Shown one piece after another: positions 1-9,999 of a stretch of DNA of 64,000 bases. Location of the stretch: the NCBI GenBank assembly GCA_963281255.1, contig OY725488.1:9521524-9585523 (forward strand). The letters are read 5' to 3'. This DNA is from Aphrocallistes beatrix. Taxonomy: Eukaryota; Porifera; Hexactinellida; Sceptrulophora; Aphrocallistidae. The notes beneath the pieces were generated by a model, which did not search any database, was not told the origin of the DNA, and was given only the letters and a program-made list of their open reading frames with translations. Made by a program: the position numbers and the translations under genes. Each line of letters opens with the position of its first letter. The first letter of the stretch is position 1.

Positions 1-558
1 AAATACTCGATATTCCAGACTTTTTGCCGGTACTATATATATGTATGTATGTATGTTCGCGAAACTTCAATAAAGGCCATTCAAACAGCTAAAATTTCGC
101 ATATTATAAAGTCAATGGCATTTATTTGTTCAAATAGAAACTGAATTTATAACAGATACAAATTCATTTTCTACACAATCATTGAACTAACTATACAGGT
201 TTTTAACTGAATAATTCTCCATCAAGGTTACATATTCCAATATTCAATACCGTATACCACAGTCACACGTCATCACACCCTATATAAGATAGCATTAGTG
301 GTATAATGTGGTACAATTAAACATATTTAAGCTTAGGGAGCGATTCGGTTGAAAGACTACATGTAGAAGTGAATAGAGAATACGAATTTGAAGCTAAATT
401 AAGTACGTATATTGTACCAATGAAGCTATAAAAGATTTGCATTGAAAATATTTGTGTTACGAATAATTTTAGCTGAACCTTGAATTGCTTAATTCTCTGT
501 AGAGCAACCTTAATCTATTTGATCTGTTCATAATTGGAATAGTTACAAGCAGATAATA
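1..558. repeat. Upstream half of a segmental duplication (partner about 18,711-19,262)
   Basis: This gene-free stretch matches 18,711-19,262 almost base for base, including a short ATGT/GTAT microsatellite and the phrase 'gccattcaaacagct'. The match continues through the adjoining family A copy and its 3' flank to about 2105 (partner to about 20,850). It is 5' flank of the family A gene, copied with it. No other gene is visible. Confidence 0.85.
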
Positions 559-1823
559 ATGGCAACAGCAGATCCAGGATCTGGTCCTGTTAGTTTATTC
601 GGAGTGAGTAACAAACTCCAAAATAAAATGAACTCGTTTAGGGAAGTGATTGTAAGGAAGAAGTCTGAAATTAGAAAAGTGAGCAAAGAAATGAGAAGTC
701 TTATCGAAAAGAAAGAAGAATCAATAATCAGAGAATTAGACACCATCTGGGAAGAAGTGAATGCTAGAATGGAGGAAAAGAAAAGTGAAATTCAGAAAAA
801 GCTGGAAACAATTGAAAAGCACAGGAAAGAAATGGAAAATATTTTTTATGAATTGAAGCCCACTACAACTCCATTTTCTCAAATTTCTGATGCCACTGAT
901 TCAGTAAAAAGAGAAATGGACATTGATATTCCTAATGTGAAGTTAACGTGGGGAATGGATGAATTGAAAGATTGTATAAATAGAATGTGTCTTTGTGATT
1001 AACAGATTCTAGTTTATAATGAAGATACTCGGTATCAACTGAAATGGAGTAAATGCGAGGAAGGAAGTGGAGACAATCAACTCTATCGTCCATGTGGTAT
1101 AACGACTAATCCTATGAATGAGAATATTTATGTAGCTGACCAATCGAATCACAGAGTTCAGATTTTCTCTAGAGAAGGAGAATGGATCAGATCTGTGAAA
1201 GATGACGAAATGAAATATCCACAAAATATTCTATTTCACAACCAATCAATTTACGTGCAATGTAGGAAAGTAATTCTGAAATTGAACGAATCCACTGAGA
1301 AGAAAGAAAAGTCTAAATCTTATGATTTTAGTCTCGGAGGTATCTGCACAGATAATATTTATATTTATATCGGGAAATATAGCGGAATGAATCTAATAGT
1401 GTTAACTCTAGATTTGATAGAAGAAAACAGAATATCTCTCAAGACTGAATTCTGTCAACAAGATCTCGAATCACTGATATATCTCTATCTCAAGAATTGT
1501 TCTACATTTTGCTAATCAATACTGAATTCCCAATTCAAACATTTTCTAGAGAAGGCATTCTGACAAGATGTGTTGTTAAGAAAGATCTCATTAATGGTGC
1601 TTATTGTTTCTGTCTAGATCAGCAACACAATATCTTAGTAGCAGACTGTGGAGACTCTAAAGTGAAGATATTTTCCAATGAAGGGAAGCTACTCACTCAT
1701 TTCGGTGAGAAAATTACGTGGTCATATCTTTCTGGCATTTCTCTTTTTCAACATGATTGTATCATTACAACAGATTATGCGAGGACCCGAGACAAACTTC
1801 AACTTTTCTATCCTATTTACTGA
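559..1823 (+). pseudogene. Family A coiled-coil/NHL gene copy 1, broken
   Basis: Its closest relative is the intact copy at 19263-20540. The ATG at 559 opens with MATADPGSGPVSLFGV and the N-terminal coiled coil is intact. A CAA-to-TAA change makes a stop at 1000-1002, just after the conserved I-N-R-M-C motif. The frame then stays open through the first propeller blades until a one-base deletion near 1,468 ('gatctcgaatc' where intact copies have 'gatactgaaatc') shifts it and a stop follows at about 1515. The last blades read in another frame to TGA at 1821-1823. About a dozen bases are also missing near 1,710. Three independent lesions make this a pseudogene. A truncated coiled-coil-only protein of 147 residues could still be made. 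Confidence 0.9.
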
Positions 1824-2112
1824 ACAATGGTGTTTTTCTTATTTAAACTTCTTCTTTATTATTTTTGTTCTTATGGTTATTTTCTCTGTTCTTATCTCTC
1901 TTTTTATGTTTAAATCCAATTTATAACATTAATTTCCCTATCGACGCCTTTACTAGCTTCTCTCGATTAAACTTATTCGTCTAAAAATATTCTGTACTCA
2001 TTTAATTGAGTGAGTATAATCACGTTCACAAGTTTTCTATCAATTATCATGTACTTGGATACTCATAGCCAGTTCATACCGAATTTACGAAATCTCAGCC
2101 TTAAAGTGGTAA
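1824..2112. other. 3' flank of family A copy 1
   Basis: AT-rich, no gene. About 1,905-2,105 matches 20,680-20,850, the 3' flank of the intact copy at 19263. It ends at the transposon that begins at 2113; the direct repeat 'agtggtaa' sits at 2105-2112. Confidence 0.7.
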
Positions 2113-2623
2113 GGGGCGCCTGCGCTAGTCAGAATTTCCATCACTGGCATTAGTCAGAATGGTTTTTATCGAGTTTTGCCTTTGTCAGAATAATTTTTAT
2201 TGAGTTCTGATTTTGTCAGAATAGTTTTTATTGAGTTCTGATTTTGTCAGAATAGTTTTTGTTGAGTTCTGATTTTGTCAGAATAGTTTTTGTTGAGTTC
2301 TGATTTTGTCAGAATGGTTTTTATCAAATTCTGCACTTGTTAGAATGGAATTTCTAGAGTTCTACTAAATGCCACTCAATCACCCCGTCACAAAATTTTA
2401 AATTCCACTTTCACATTCAAATGGACACTATTTCGAACATAAAATGCCCCTTTTCACACCTTTCTTTTACATATTACTCTCGAAAATGCTCACTTTCGCT
2501 CTCCCATTCATTCTGAAAGAAACAAAATGCCACTCAACCACACTCCCACGAAACTAGAGTAGAACCTGATTCCCATTCTAACAAAGACAGAACTCAATAA
2601 AAATTATCCTGACAAAGTCAGAA

Positions 2624-2830
2624 CCAGGCTTTCATCTAGGCGTACTGGGCGCGCCTAGAGGCGCGTATTTGATCCCATGGATCATAATTAGGCGTATGAT
2701 TTAGCCGCGCGGCATACGCCTACTTAGGCGCATGGCATAAAACATATATAAAAATGAAGAGTCTAGGCGCGTAGAAAAATGGTGGCGCCCATTTAGGCGT
2801 ATGACTTTGAAAAGCTGGATGAAACCCTGG
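2624..2830. mobile_element. Nested 207-bp MITE inside the foldback-like element
   Basis: The ends form a 14-bp inverted repeat with two mismatches (ccaggctttcatct / ggatgaaaccctgg). The interior is made of 'aggcg'-type motifs unlike the host repeats. Flanking direct repeats 'tcagaa' (2618-2623 and 2831-2836) restore the 31-bp repeat phase when one copy and the insert are removed. This shows a real insertion with a 6-bp target duplication. Confidence 0.75.
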
Positions 2831-3941
2831 TCAGAACTCAATAAAAACTATTCTAACAAAGTCAGAACTCAATAAAAACTATTCTAACAAAGTCAGAACT
2901 CAATAAAAACTATTCTAACAAAGTCAGAACTCAATAAAAACTATTCTAACAAAGTCAGAACTCAATAAAAACTATTCTAACAAAGTCAGAACTCAATAAA
3001 AACTATTCTAACAAAGTCAGAACTCAATAAAAACTATTCTAACAAAGTCAGAACTCAATAAAAACTATTCTGACAAAGTCAGAACTCAATAAAAACTATT
3101 CTAACAAAGTCAGAACTCAATAAAAACTATTCTAACAAAGTCAGAACTCAATAAAAACTATTCTAACAAAGTCAGAACTCAATAAAAACTATTCTAACAA
3201 AGTCAGAACTCAATAAAAACTATTCTAACAAAGTCAGAACTCAATAAAAACTATTCTGACAAAGTCAGAACTCAATAAAAACTATTCTAACAAAGTCAGA
3301 ACTCAATAAAAACTATTCTAACAAAGTCAGAACTCAATAAAAACTATTCTAACAAAGTCAGAACTCAATAAAAACTATTCTGACAAAGTCAGAACTCAAT
3401 AAAAACTATTCTAACAAAGTCAGAACTCAATAAAAACTATTCTAACAAAGTCAGAACTCAATAAAAACTATTCTAACAAAGTCAGAACTCAATAAAAACT
3501 ATTCTAACAAAGTCAGAACTCAATAAAAACTATTCTAACAAAGTCAGAACTCAATAAAAACTATTCTAACAAAGTCAGAACTCAATAAAAACTATTCTGA
3601 CAAAGTCAGAACTCAATAAAAACTATTCTAACAAAGTCAGAACTCAATAAAAACTATTCTAACAAAGTCAGAACTCAATAAAAACTATTCTAACAAAGTC
3701 AGAACTCAATAAAAACTATTCTAACAAAGTCAGAACTCAATAAAAACTATTCTAACAAAGTCAGAACTCAATAAAAACTATTCTAACAAAGTCAGAACTC
3801 AATAAAAACTATTCTGACAAAGTCAGAACTCAATAAAAACTATTCTGACAAAGTCAGAACTCAATAAAAACTATTCTGACAAAGTCAGAACTCAATAAAA
3901 ACTATTCTGACAAAGTCAGAACTCAATAAAAACTATTCTGA
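2831..3941. repeat. 31-bp tandem array, about 36 units
   Basis: Unit 'tcagaactcaataaaaacta' followed by 'ttctaacaaag', repeated head to tail with almost no divergence except an A/G switch ('ctaacaaag' or 'ctgacaaag'). The units are contiguous with no spacers. It is the right arm of the transposon at 2113-4006, amplified after the element arose. Confidence 0.95.
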
Positions 3942-4014
3942 CTAACGCCAGTAATGGAAATTCTGACAAATGACAACTTCAAAATTCTGACAAGTGCAGC
4001 GTCCCCAGTGGTAA

Positions 4015-5270
4015 TACGTCCATGGGCCATCTTCTAATCCATGGTTGTCGCGATCCACCTACCCCCAAGTTTCGGCGCCTATCTTCATAAAAGAGGCGTT
4101 TTATTTGTTGTTACCAATTTGAGTATTCTTCCAGCGCTAAAAGACTGCGTATTTGATAGCTGAGCTTAATTATAGAATTCCAAATTTAGTTCCGATAAAC
4201 TTATGTGTCAAGCAACTGAAACCAGGGATTTACTTACTGCTTTTTTTACTTACAAAAAGGTACCAAAATAATGTACAAATACAGATAGAATACTACAAAC
4301 CACTCATGTTGGAGGAGCATACTTTGAAGAGAAATATTTTTGAGTGGAACGAGACTCTAGCGCAGTGGTTTCTAGCCTGGAGACACAGAGGTTCACAGAT
4401 AATGAACAATCAAAGGATTCAAAACCAAAAAGTTTGAAGAGAGATGCTCTGAGTTTATTAAAGCTTGCCTCCTATGATAAAGTACGAAAGCTAGAAACAG
4501 ACCTTGGGAGCATTAGAAGGATTTAATTCCTGGAGAATGTGTCTGAAGTCTTAGCAACTGATGGTTTACTTTTCTATGGAGAGATGTATGATACCTCATG
4601 TTTACATTGTCTACATACAGTCAGGCTTATAGGGAAGAGAAATGATCTATGAAAGCTGTGGAAAGGTCTCTGATGGTTGGAACTATAGTTAAACGATTGT
4701 AAGATTGTAGTATTTTGTCCGATACATCATTACTGTTATAATGTTGAAATCTATCCAGTGGATTCTCAGCTGCAGCTCTTGATGACTAACAAGTTGGCAA
4801 CGTTCATCTACTGTAGAAGCAGTTTTATCTAAGTACGGTTTGTAAAGAGTGAAGAAATCACATCAACACGATAATCTCATGACAAAATAAGTTTAGACAG
4901 CTTGATTTGCGCCAGAAGTACGATATTATAAGAAAAAACTGCCAGATAGGAATCATCCTCTGTTTATACAGCTAAACTTGAATTCAACCGTAACATTTGT
5001 GAACACAGACTACTCACTGACTAACATTCAGCGTCTCATCAACTGATCTATGGGGTGACAGTTCAACTCCCACTAAAATATACTAATAAAGCTTAAATAT
5101 TTATTTTTATTGAAATGATTGTGTTACGAATACTTTTGGTGCTGTGTATGTAGTGTACAATGAACATAATTATCAGTACTGAATAATGTCTAAAAATAGA
5201 ATTATGAATAGTGTGGAGTGTAATGTAAGAAATATCTCAGGAACTATAGTCCTATGTATGCATTTAATTG
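4015..5270. other. Intergenic region between foldback element and family A copy 2
   Basis: About 4,015-4,095 resembles 20,897-20,980 (both contain 'ttcggcgcctat'), the continuation of the duplicated flank beyond the transposon. About 4,118-4,165 ('ccagcgctaaaagact') recurs at 9,516-9,560. Short open frames at 4153-4526 have no recognisable domain. The phrase 'cagtggtttctagcctgg' at about 4,361 looks like a worn hAT end. No convincing gene. Confidence 0.6.
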
Positions 5271-5274
5271 AATA

Positions 5275-5348
5275 GAATTGCTTAATTCTCTGTAGAGCGA
5301 ATTTAATCTATTTGATCAGTTCATAATTAGAATAATTACAAAGAAATA
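5275..5348 (+). promoter_or_regulatory. Conserved 5' leader of family A genes (copy 2)
   Basis: The block 'cttaattctctgtagagc' followed by 'ttgatc.gttcataatt' sits 15-75 bp before the ATG here and recurs upstream of copies at 559, 10000, 14902 and 19263. It is probably 5' UTR or core promoter carried along by duplication. I see no clear TATA box. Confidence 0.5.
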
Positions 5349-6626
5349 ATGGCAACAGCAGATCCAGGATCTGGTCCTGTTAGTTTATTCGGAGTGAATA
5401 CCAAACTCCAGAATAAAGTGAACTCGTTTAGAGAAGTGATTGAAAGGAAGAAGTTAGAAGTAAGAAGAGTCAGCAAAGAAATGAGAAGTCTTATCGAAAA
5501 GAAAGAAGAATCAATTATTCGAGAATTAGACACTATCTGGGAAGAATTGAATGCTAGAATGGAAGAAAAGAAAACTGAAATTCAGAAGGAAATTGAAGAT
5601 ATTGAGGCCTGCAAGTTAGAAATGGAGAAAAAGTTCAAAAAGTTAAACCCTACATTAAAACCTAAAATCGATATTTCGGATTCAATCGATTCTGTGAAAA
5701 GAGAGATGGACATAGATATTCCTAATGTGAAGTTAACGTGGAGAGTGGATGAATTGAAAGATTGTATAAATAGAATGTGTCGTTGTGATCAACAGATTCT
5801 AGTTTATAATGAAAATACTCGGTATCAACTGAAATGGAGTAAATGCGAGGAAGGAAGAAGAAACAATCAACTCTATTATCCATGTGGTGTAGCGACTAAT
5901 CCTATGAATGAGAATATTTGTGTAGCTGACCAATGGAATCACAGAGTTCAGATTTTCTCTAGAGAAGGAGAATGGATCAGATCTGTGAAAGATGACGAAA
6001 TGAAATATCCACAAAATATTCTATTTCACAACCAATCAATTTACGTACAATGTAGTGAAGCAATTCTGAAATTGAATGAATCCGCTGAGAAGAAAGAAAA
6101 GTCTAAATCTTATGATTTTAGTCTCGGAGGTATCTGTACAGATAATATTCATATTTATGTCGGTCAATGTGAGGGAATGAATCTAATAGTGTTAACTCTA
6201 GATTTGATTGAAGTAAACAGAATGTCTCTCAAGACTGAATTCTGTCAACAAGATACTGAAATCAGAGATATATCTCTATCTCAAGAATTGTTCTACATTT
6301 TGCTAATCAATACTGGCTTTCCAATTCAAGCATTTTCTAGAGAAGGCATTCTGACAAGATGTGTTGTTAAGAAAGATAGCATTAACTGTGCTTTTTGTTT
6401 CTGTCTAGATCAGCAACACAACATCTTAGTAGCAGACTATGGAGATTCTAAAGTGAAGATATTTTCCAATGAAGGGAAGCTACTCACTCAGTTCGGTGGG
6501 AATGGATCTGAGAAAGAACAGTTCTCTGGTCTTACTGGTATTTCTCTTTTTCAGCATGATTGTATCATTACAACAAATTATTCAAAGGGCCGAGACAAAA
6601 TACAACTTTTCTATCCTACTTATTGA
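5349..6626 (+). CDS. Family A coiled-coil/NHL-repeat protein, intact (425 aa)
   Basis: A single open exon. Residues 1-16 are the family opening MATADPGSGPVSLFGV. Residues about 18-105 are a charged heptad-rich coiled coil. Residues 110-147 contain D-I-D-I-P-N-V-K-L-T-W and I-N-R-M-C-R. From about 170 to 425 are NHL-type propeller blades; the clearest is near 176-213 (V-A-T-N...V-A-D-Q-W-N-H-R-V-Q-I-F) and another near 352-385 (I-L-V-A-D-Y-G-D-S-K-V-K-I-F). The layout resembles TRIM-NHL proteins without RING or B-box. NHL propellers usually bind protein or RNA. No signal peptide or membrane segment, so probably cytosolic. The start is the ATG after the conserved leader. Function unknown; the family name is mine. 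Confidence 0.85.
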   Translation: MATADPGSGPVSLFGVNTKLQNKVNSFREVIERKKLEVRRVSKEMRSLIEKKEESIIRELDTIWEELNARMEEKKTEIQKEIEDIEACKLEMEKKFKKLNPTLKPKIDISDSIDSVKREMDIDIPNVKLTWRVDELKDCINRMCRCDQQILVYNENTRYQLKWSKCEEGRRNNQLYYPCGVATNPMNENICVADQWNHRVQIFSREGEWIRSVKDDEMKYPQNILFHNQSIYVQCSEAILKLNESAEKKEKSKSYDFSLGGICTDNIHIYVGQCEGMNLIVLTLDLIEVNRMSLKTEFCQQDTEIRDISLSQELFYILLINTGFPIQAFSREGILTRCVVKKDSINCAFCFCLDQQHNILVADYGDSKVKIFSNEGKLLTQFGGNGSEKEQFSGLTGISLFQHDCIITTNYSKGRDKIQLFYPTY

Positions 6627-6779
6627 ACTATAGTTTGTTATATCTTATATTTAGTTATATCTTCGTTTACTATATTAGAGTTCTTATGCACGTAGTGGTA
6701 GGAGGCATTGAGGCTGGCAACTTGCGACAACGGGATTATCAGCGTCTTGTTACCTTGTAGGAATATTATGTAGTCTTTA

Positions 6780-7800
6780 GTGAGAAGCCTGGAGAACAGA
6801 CCGATGCGAGCATTCAATCGATACAGGCACTGCACCACTTCAAAAAGCAGACCACGACGCCTTCCCCCGAAGTGGGAGGAAGAAATCAACGTTCAGCTTG
6901 ATGAATTTCTCAAACAGAACCTGTACCGGCCTTCCAGCTCGTCCTGGGCGAGCAACGTCGTGCTGGAAACAAAGAAAGACGGTCGCAATTGATTACAGAA
7001 AACACAATACCGTAACGAAAAAAGGCGCTTATAGCATCGCGCAGGTGCAAGCTATTCTCGATAAGCTGCACGGATTTTGATACTTCTCGGTATTGGATAT
7101 AGCTTCCGCGTACTGATGCGTACCTATGAGGGAAAGTGATGTCGAAAAAATCGCCTTCAATACACCAAGAGGCCTTCATGAAATGACGGTAATGCCGTTC
7201 GGTTTTGTCAATGCGCAGGCAACGTTTCAGCGCCTAATAGACAATATATTTCAGAGAACACGGAATCGTACATCAATGATTGTATCATTTTCTCCAGAGA
7301 TTTTGAGAGGAGCGGTCAGGAGAGTTGAGATCCGTGGTTTATTTCTAAGTCTGGCTCAGATAAATTATGCGGCGGGGCAATTAGAAGCTTGGGCATTAGT
7401 TGCAGCCTGCCGCAAGTGTGCGTTGTATCTGAGGGCCACCGGGAAGGTAGAACTCATTACGGAGGAAGAGGCGCGAACTGCACGTGTTGGCGAGGGAGAA
7501 TGAGGAGAGGAACAAAAAACGAACCAGGGAGGGACGCAACAAATTTGCCCGATCGCCCCCCTAAACCGGGCGACCTAGTCCTGGAGCGAAACGAAGTGCG
7601 TGTTGATTCCCTAGATCCGGTCTTTAATGGGCCTTACCAGGTGATTGCCCGTAGAAGCGCGAATCTCAAGATTCGACGGAGGAGGGGCCCTAAGTGGACA
7701 TGGATTAATGGGCGAAGAAGAAGCCACATTGGGGGTCGGAAGCCCATCAATTCCGGCGGCGCGGGAACCTGGAGAGGGCATTCAGGTTAGCGAGGATCCA
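6780..7800 (+). pseudogene. Decayed Ty3/gypsy pol (RT, RNase H, integrase tail)
   Basis: Fragments in changing frames keep the order of a gypsy polyprotein. About 6,850-7,080 gives the reverse transcriptase start (R-R-L-P-P-K-W-E-E-E-I, then D-Y-R-K-H-N-T-V). About 7,126-7,250 gives F-N-T-P-R-G-L-H-E-M and M-P-F-G-F-V-N-A. About 7,360-7,460 is RNase H-like. About 7,560-7,790 is an integrase C-terminal tail (K-P-G-D-L-V-L-E, L-D-P-V-F-N-G-P-Y-Q-V). Stops, frameshifts and large deletions (catalytic RT core and integrase core) make it inactive. Base composition is richer in GC than the surroundings. Confidence 0.85.
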
Positions 7801-7958
7801 ATGAGAGGTCCCTGGACGCAAGTGGGCTGCCAGAACGAAGATACCCGATGCGAGTGCGTAAACCCAAATCATATCAGGATTACGTGATGGGGACGACCCC
7901 AATGCAACAGGAAATAACGAAAGCGAGTATCTCCCGTGAGGTCTTTCAAGGGGGGTGA

Positions 7959-8167
7959 TGTTACGTTTATAGTGCCCATGTGGGAGGCCTATTCAACCGC
8001 TATTAGGCTTAAGTTATTTGGAAACCACTTAGCATATTAGGTTAGAGCAGGATCTAGTGTAAGCTCTGTGTCTCTACTTAATTTGTATTTCTTGTACTTA
8101 TACATATAATAAGTGATTATCTAATCTATTGTCTCCGTCTATCCGGGAGTTAATAATTACCGTCACA
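7959..8167 (+). mobile_element. 3' LTR of the decayed gypsy element
   Basis: It begins TGTTACG right after a G-rich polypurine-like tract ('aaggggggtga') and ends CGTCACA, a typical TG...CA LTR of about 209 bp. It follows the integrase tail at the expected place. No 5' partner LTR is visible, so the element is 5' truncated. Confidence 0.7.
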
Positions 8168-8397
8168 CCGCATATAAAAATTCATTTTCAATTATATACA
8201 TCTACTTTCCTGTGACTATTCCTTCAGACTTATTTTAAGCTAATATATATACATGTACATTTTTTAACTACAATTACTATTGCGTAAAAGTCAAATAATT
8301 TTGCGTTCATTTGACAAGGTCTTGATTTCGAATAATTATTTGTATAAATCTGATTAAGTTGTTTAATCGTTAAATAATATAAATAATAATTTTTGGA

Positions 8398-8715
8398 CAT
8401 ACACACCGTATCAATGCACTTCGTAATGACTATTGCCTTAGATGACTATCAAGTGCCATAATGACACATTTAGTTCACTAAATATTTCAGAACGAAAGTT
8501 AGTCTATATATCTACATATATCCAGCAAGAAAAAAGTAGTACGGAGCCCGCCGTACCAGCCGTACCGCTGTGTCGTCCCTGTGGGACTAGACTTAGGACA
8601 ACACTTCTACTTCACTGAGCAATCATCCAGATACATACTAGTACATCTCTGTAGCGTTTTCAAATTCTCTTCACCGTAATTTACCTCAATTAAATTCAAT
8701 TGAGTCTGATCCCAT
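8398..8715. repeat. Duplicated segment (partner about 21,465-21,785)
   Basis: Shared phrases 'acacaccgtatcaa', 'ccgtaccagccgtac' and 'gggactagactt' occur in the same order in both places. The partner is followed by a family A 3' fragment, and this one by a shorter family A fragment at 8848. Both therefore look like remains of the same duplicated unit. Confidence 0.8.
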
Positions 8716-8847
8716 ACTTAAGATTTGCTTTAAAGACAACAGCTCCCTTCTGTGCAACTCAGAGACAGAAGTAGAGAGTCCGTTTGTTTCCTGGAGAGCT
8801 CCTCTCCTGCTGACCTCACGTCCCTACCGCCGTGGCTCTAGACCGCA

Positions 8848-8903
8848 GGTATTTCTCTTTTCAGCTTGATTGCATCATCACAACAGATTATGTGAAGAGC
8901 AGA
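8848..8903 (+). pseudogene. Short family A 3' fragment
   Basis: About 56 bp match the last propeller strand of family A (the G-I-S-L-F-Q...I-I-T-T-D-Y region). Everything upstream of it is gone. It marks another deleted family A copy. Confidence 0.7.
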
Positions 8904-9207
8904 AAGGGGACCTGGACAAGAGGTGTGACTGAGCTCCCCTGTACCCACTCCCAACCGACAGACCCCTTCTCTCCCACTCGCTAGCGGACACAAAGTCCTT
9001 CTCTTTCCCATTCACTTCCAGCTGCCAGACGTTCTCCTGGTTCTGATGGACGCCGCTCTCAGAGATAACCGCACTCAGGACAGCCCCTCCTGAAGCTGAG
9101 AGAGTCCTGTCCAACTTCACACAGAGGACAGCTGGGAGGTCCCCGCGCATCCTGACATGAGCCTGAGTCTCACTACCCCGCCTACTCAGCTGATGCCAGC
9201 CAATCAA
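8878..9207 (-). other. GC-rich open frame, possible exon relic, unrecognised
   Basis: A 109-codon minus-strand frame in a stretch far richer in GC than its neighbours. Its middle (around A-V-L-C-V-K-L-D-R-T-L-S and W-Q-L-E-V-N-G-K-E) reads like real protein sequence, but I cannot name a family. Its composition resembles the lipase maturation factor relic 2.5 kb away, suggesting a common origin. There is no clear start or splice site, and its end overlaps a family A fragment. It may be a relic exon or chance. Confidence 0.3.
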
Positions 9208-9930
9208 CGGCCTTCACACCTTCAACTGTGATGACGTCACATTCCCTTCTATCAACTCGCCCCTCCCCCACGCCGCTAGCTCCCGACGCGAGAACCAGAC
9301 TCTCTCTCCGATCCGACACTGCTCTAGCTCCAGAAGACAGTGACGTTTCAGCTCATCAATATTCAGTTACCTCATAAAAGCCAATAGGATCGAGCGATTG
9401 ATCGCGATACTATCTTAGCCCGATCATTTCTCCGATCATATTTTGAAATTTGCATTGTGTTCTCTACTCATCATCATTAACGTATTCTATTTTATATGCT
9501 GTTAGCAATTTGAGTCTTCTTCCAGCGCTAAAAGACTTTGCGTATTTGATAGCATTTGAAAGGAGGAAGGAGCTAGAAACCAGCAGGTGTCAAGCAGGCT
9601 TTTGAGGTGGAGAATTAAAGTATGCACGTGATATCATGTCATTATAGGCGAATGATAATGTAATCATGGTTTTGCACTACAGCCGTAGCTTATGTATAAG
9701 CTTGTACTGTCTAGATGTCTTTCTTTCGCCGCTATGAGTCTTAGTTTTTACAAAAAAGATATTCGAATTCTACATCTAAAACCCCCAATTTCAATTGTTG
9801 AAAGTTAGTATCTAAAATAGAATCATCCACAGTGTGAATGAATTATGAGAAATATCTCAAAAGATATAGCGTTATGTACATTCGAGTATAGTATTTCACT
9901 GAAGTATTTTATTACCAATACATTGAATTG
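9208..9930. other. Intergenic region before family A copy 3
   Basis: No gene. The first 150 bp continue the GC-rich patch. About 9,516-9,560 repeats the 'ccagcgctaaaagact' segment found near 4,130. Confidence 0.5.
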
Positions 9931-9999
9931 AATTGAACTGCTTAATTCTCTGTAGAGCAAACTCTATTTGATCTGTTCATAATTAAATAATAGCGGGCA

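Larger units (their letters stand above)
2113..4006. mobile_element. MULE/foldback-like DNA transposon with tandem-repeat arms, 1,894 bp
   Basis: The ends are imperfect terminal inverted repeats (left starts 'ggggcgcctgcgctagtc'; right reads as 'ggggacgctgcacttgtc' on the other strand). An exact 8-bp direct repeat 'agtggtaa' flanks it at 2105-2112 and 4007-4014. The duplicated flank near 20,880-20,900 has one related copy of that octamer ('aatagtaa') and no insert, so this is an uninterrupted site. The left arm (about 2,118-2,370) holds roughly six units of the 31-bp motif in one orientation; the right arm (2,831-3,941) holds about 36 in the other, so the element can fold back. The centre has no transposase reading frame, so it is non-autonomous. 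Length and TSD suit Mutator-like elements; the family assignment is inference. Confidence 0.8.

Noticed and set aside
2831..3941. A regular 31-bp repeat array that could suggest CRISPR
   Set aside because: The units are contiguous with no spacers, the array is one arm of a transposon, and the genome is eukaryotic.
4153..4526. Two overlapping plus-strand frames
   Set aside because: No domain, no conserved copy, and part resembles a worn transposon end.
5336..5533. Minus-strand frames antisense to the start of each family A copy
   Set aside because: They mirror the sense coil codons, recur only because the copies are duplicates, and have no domain.
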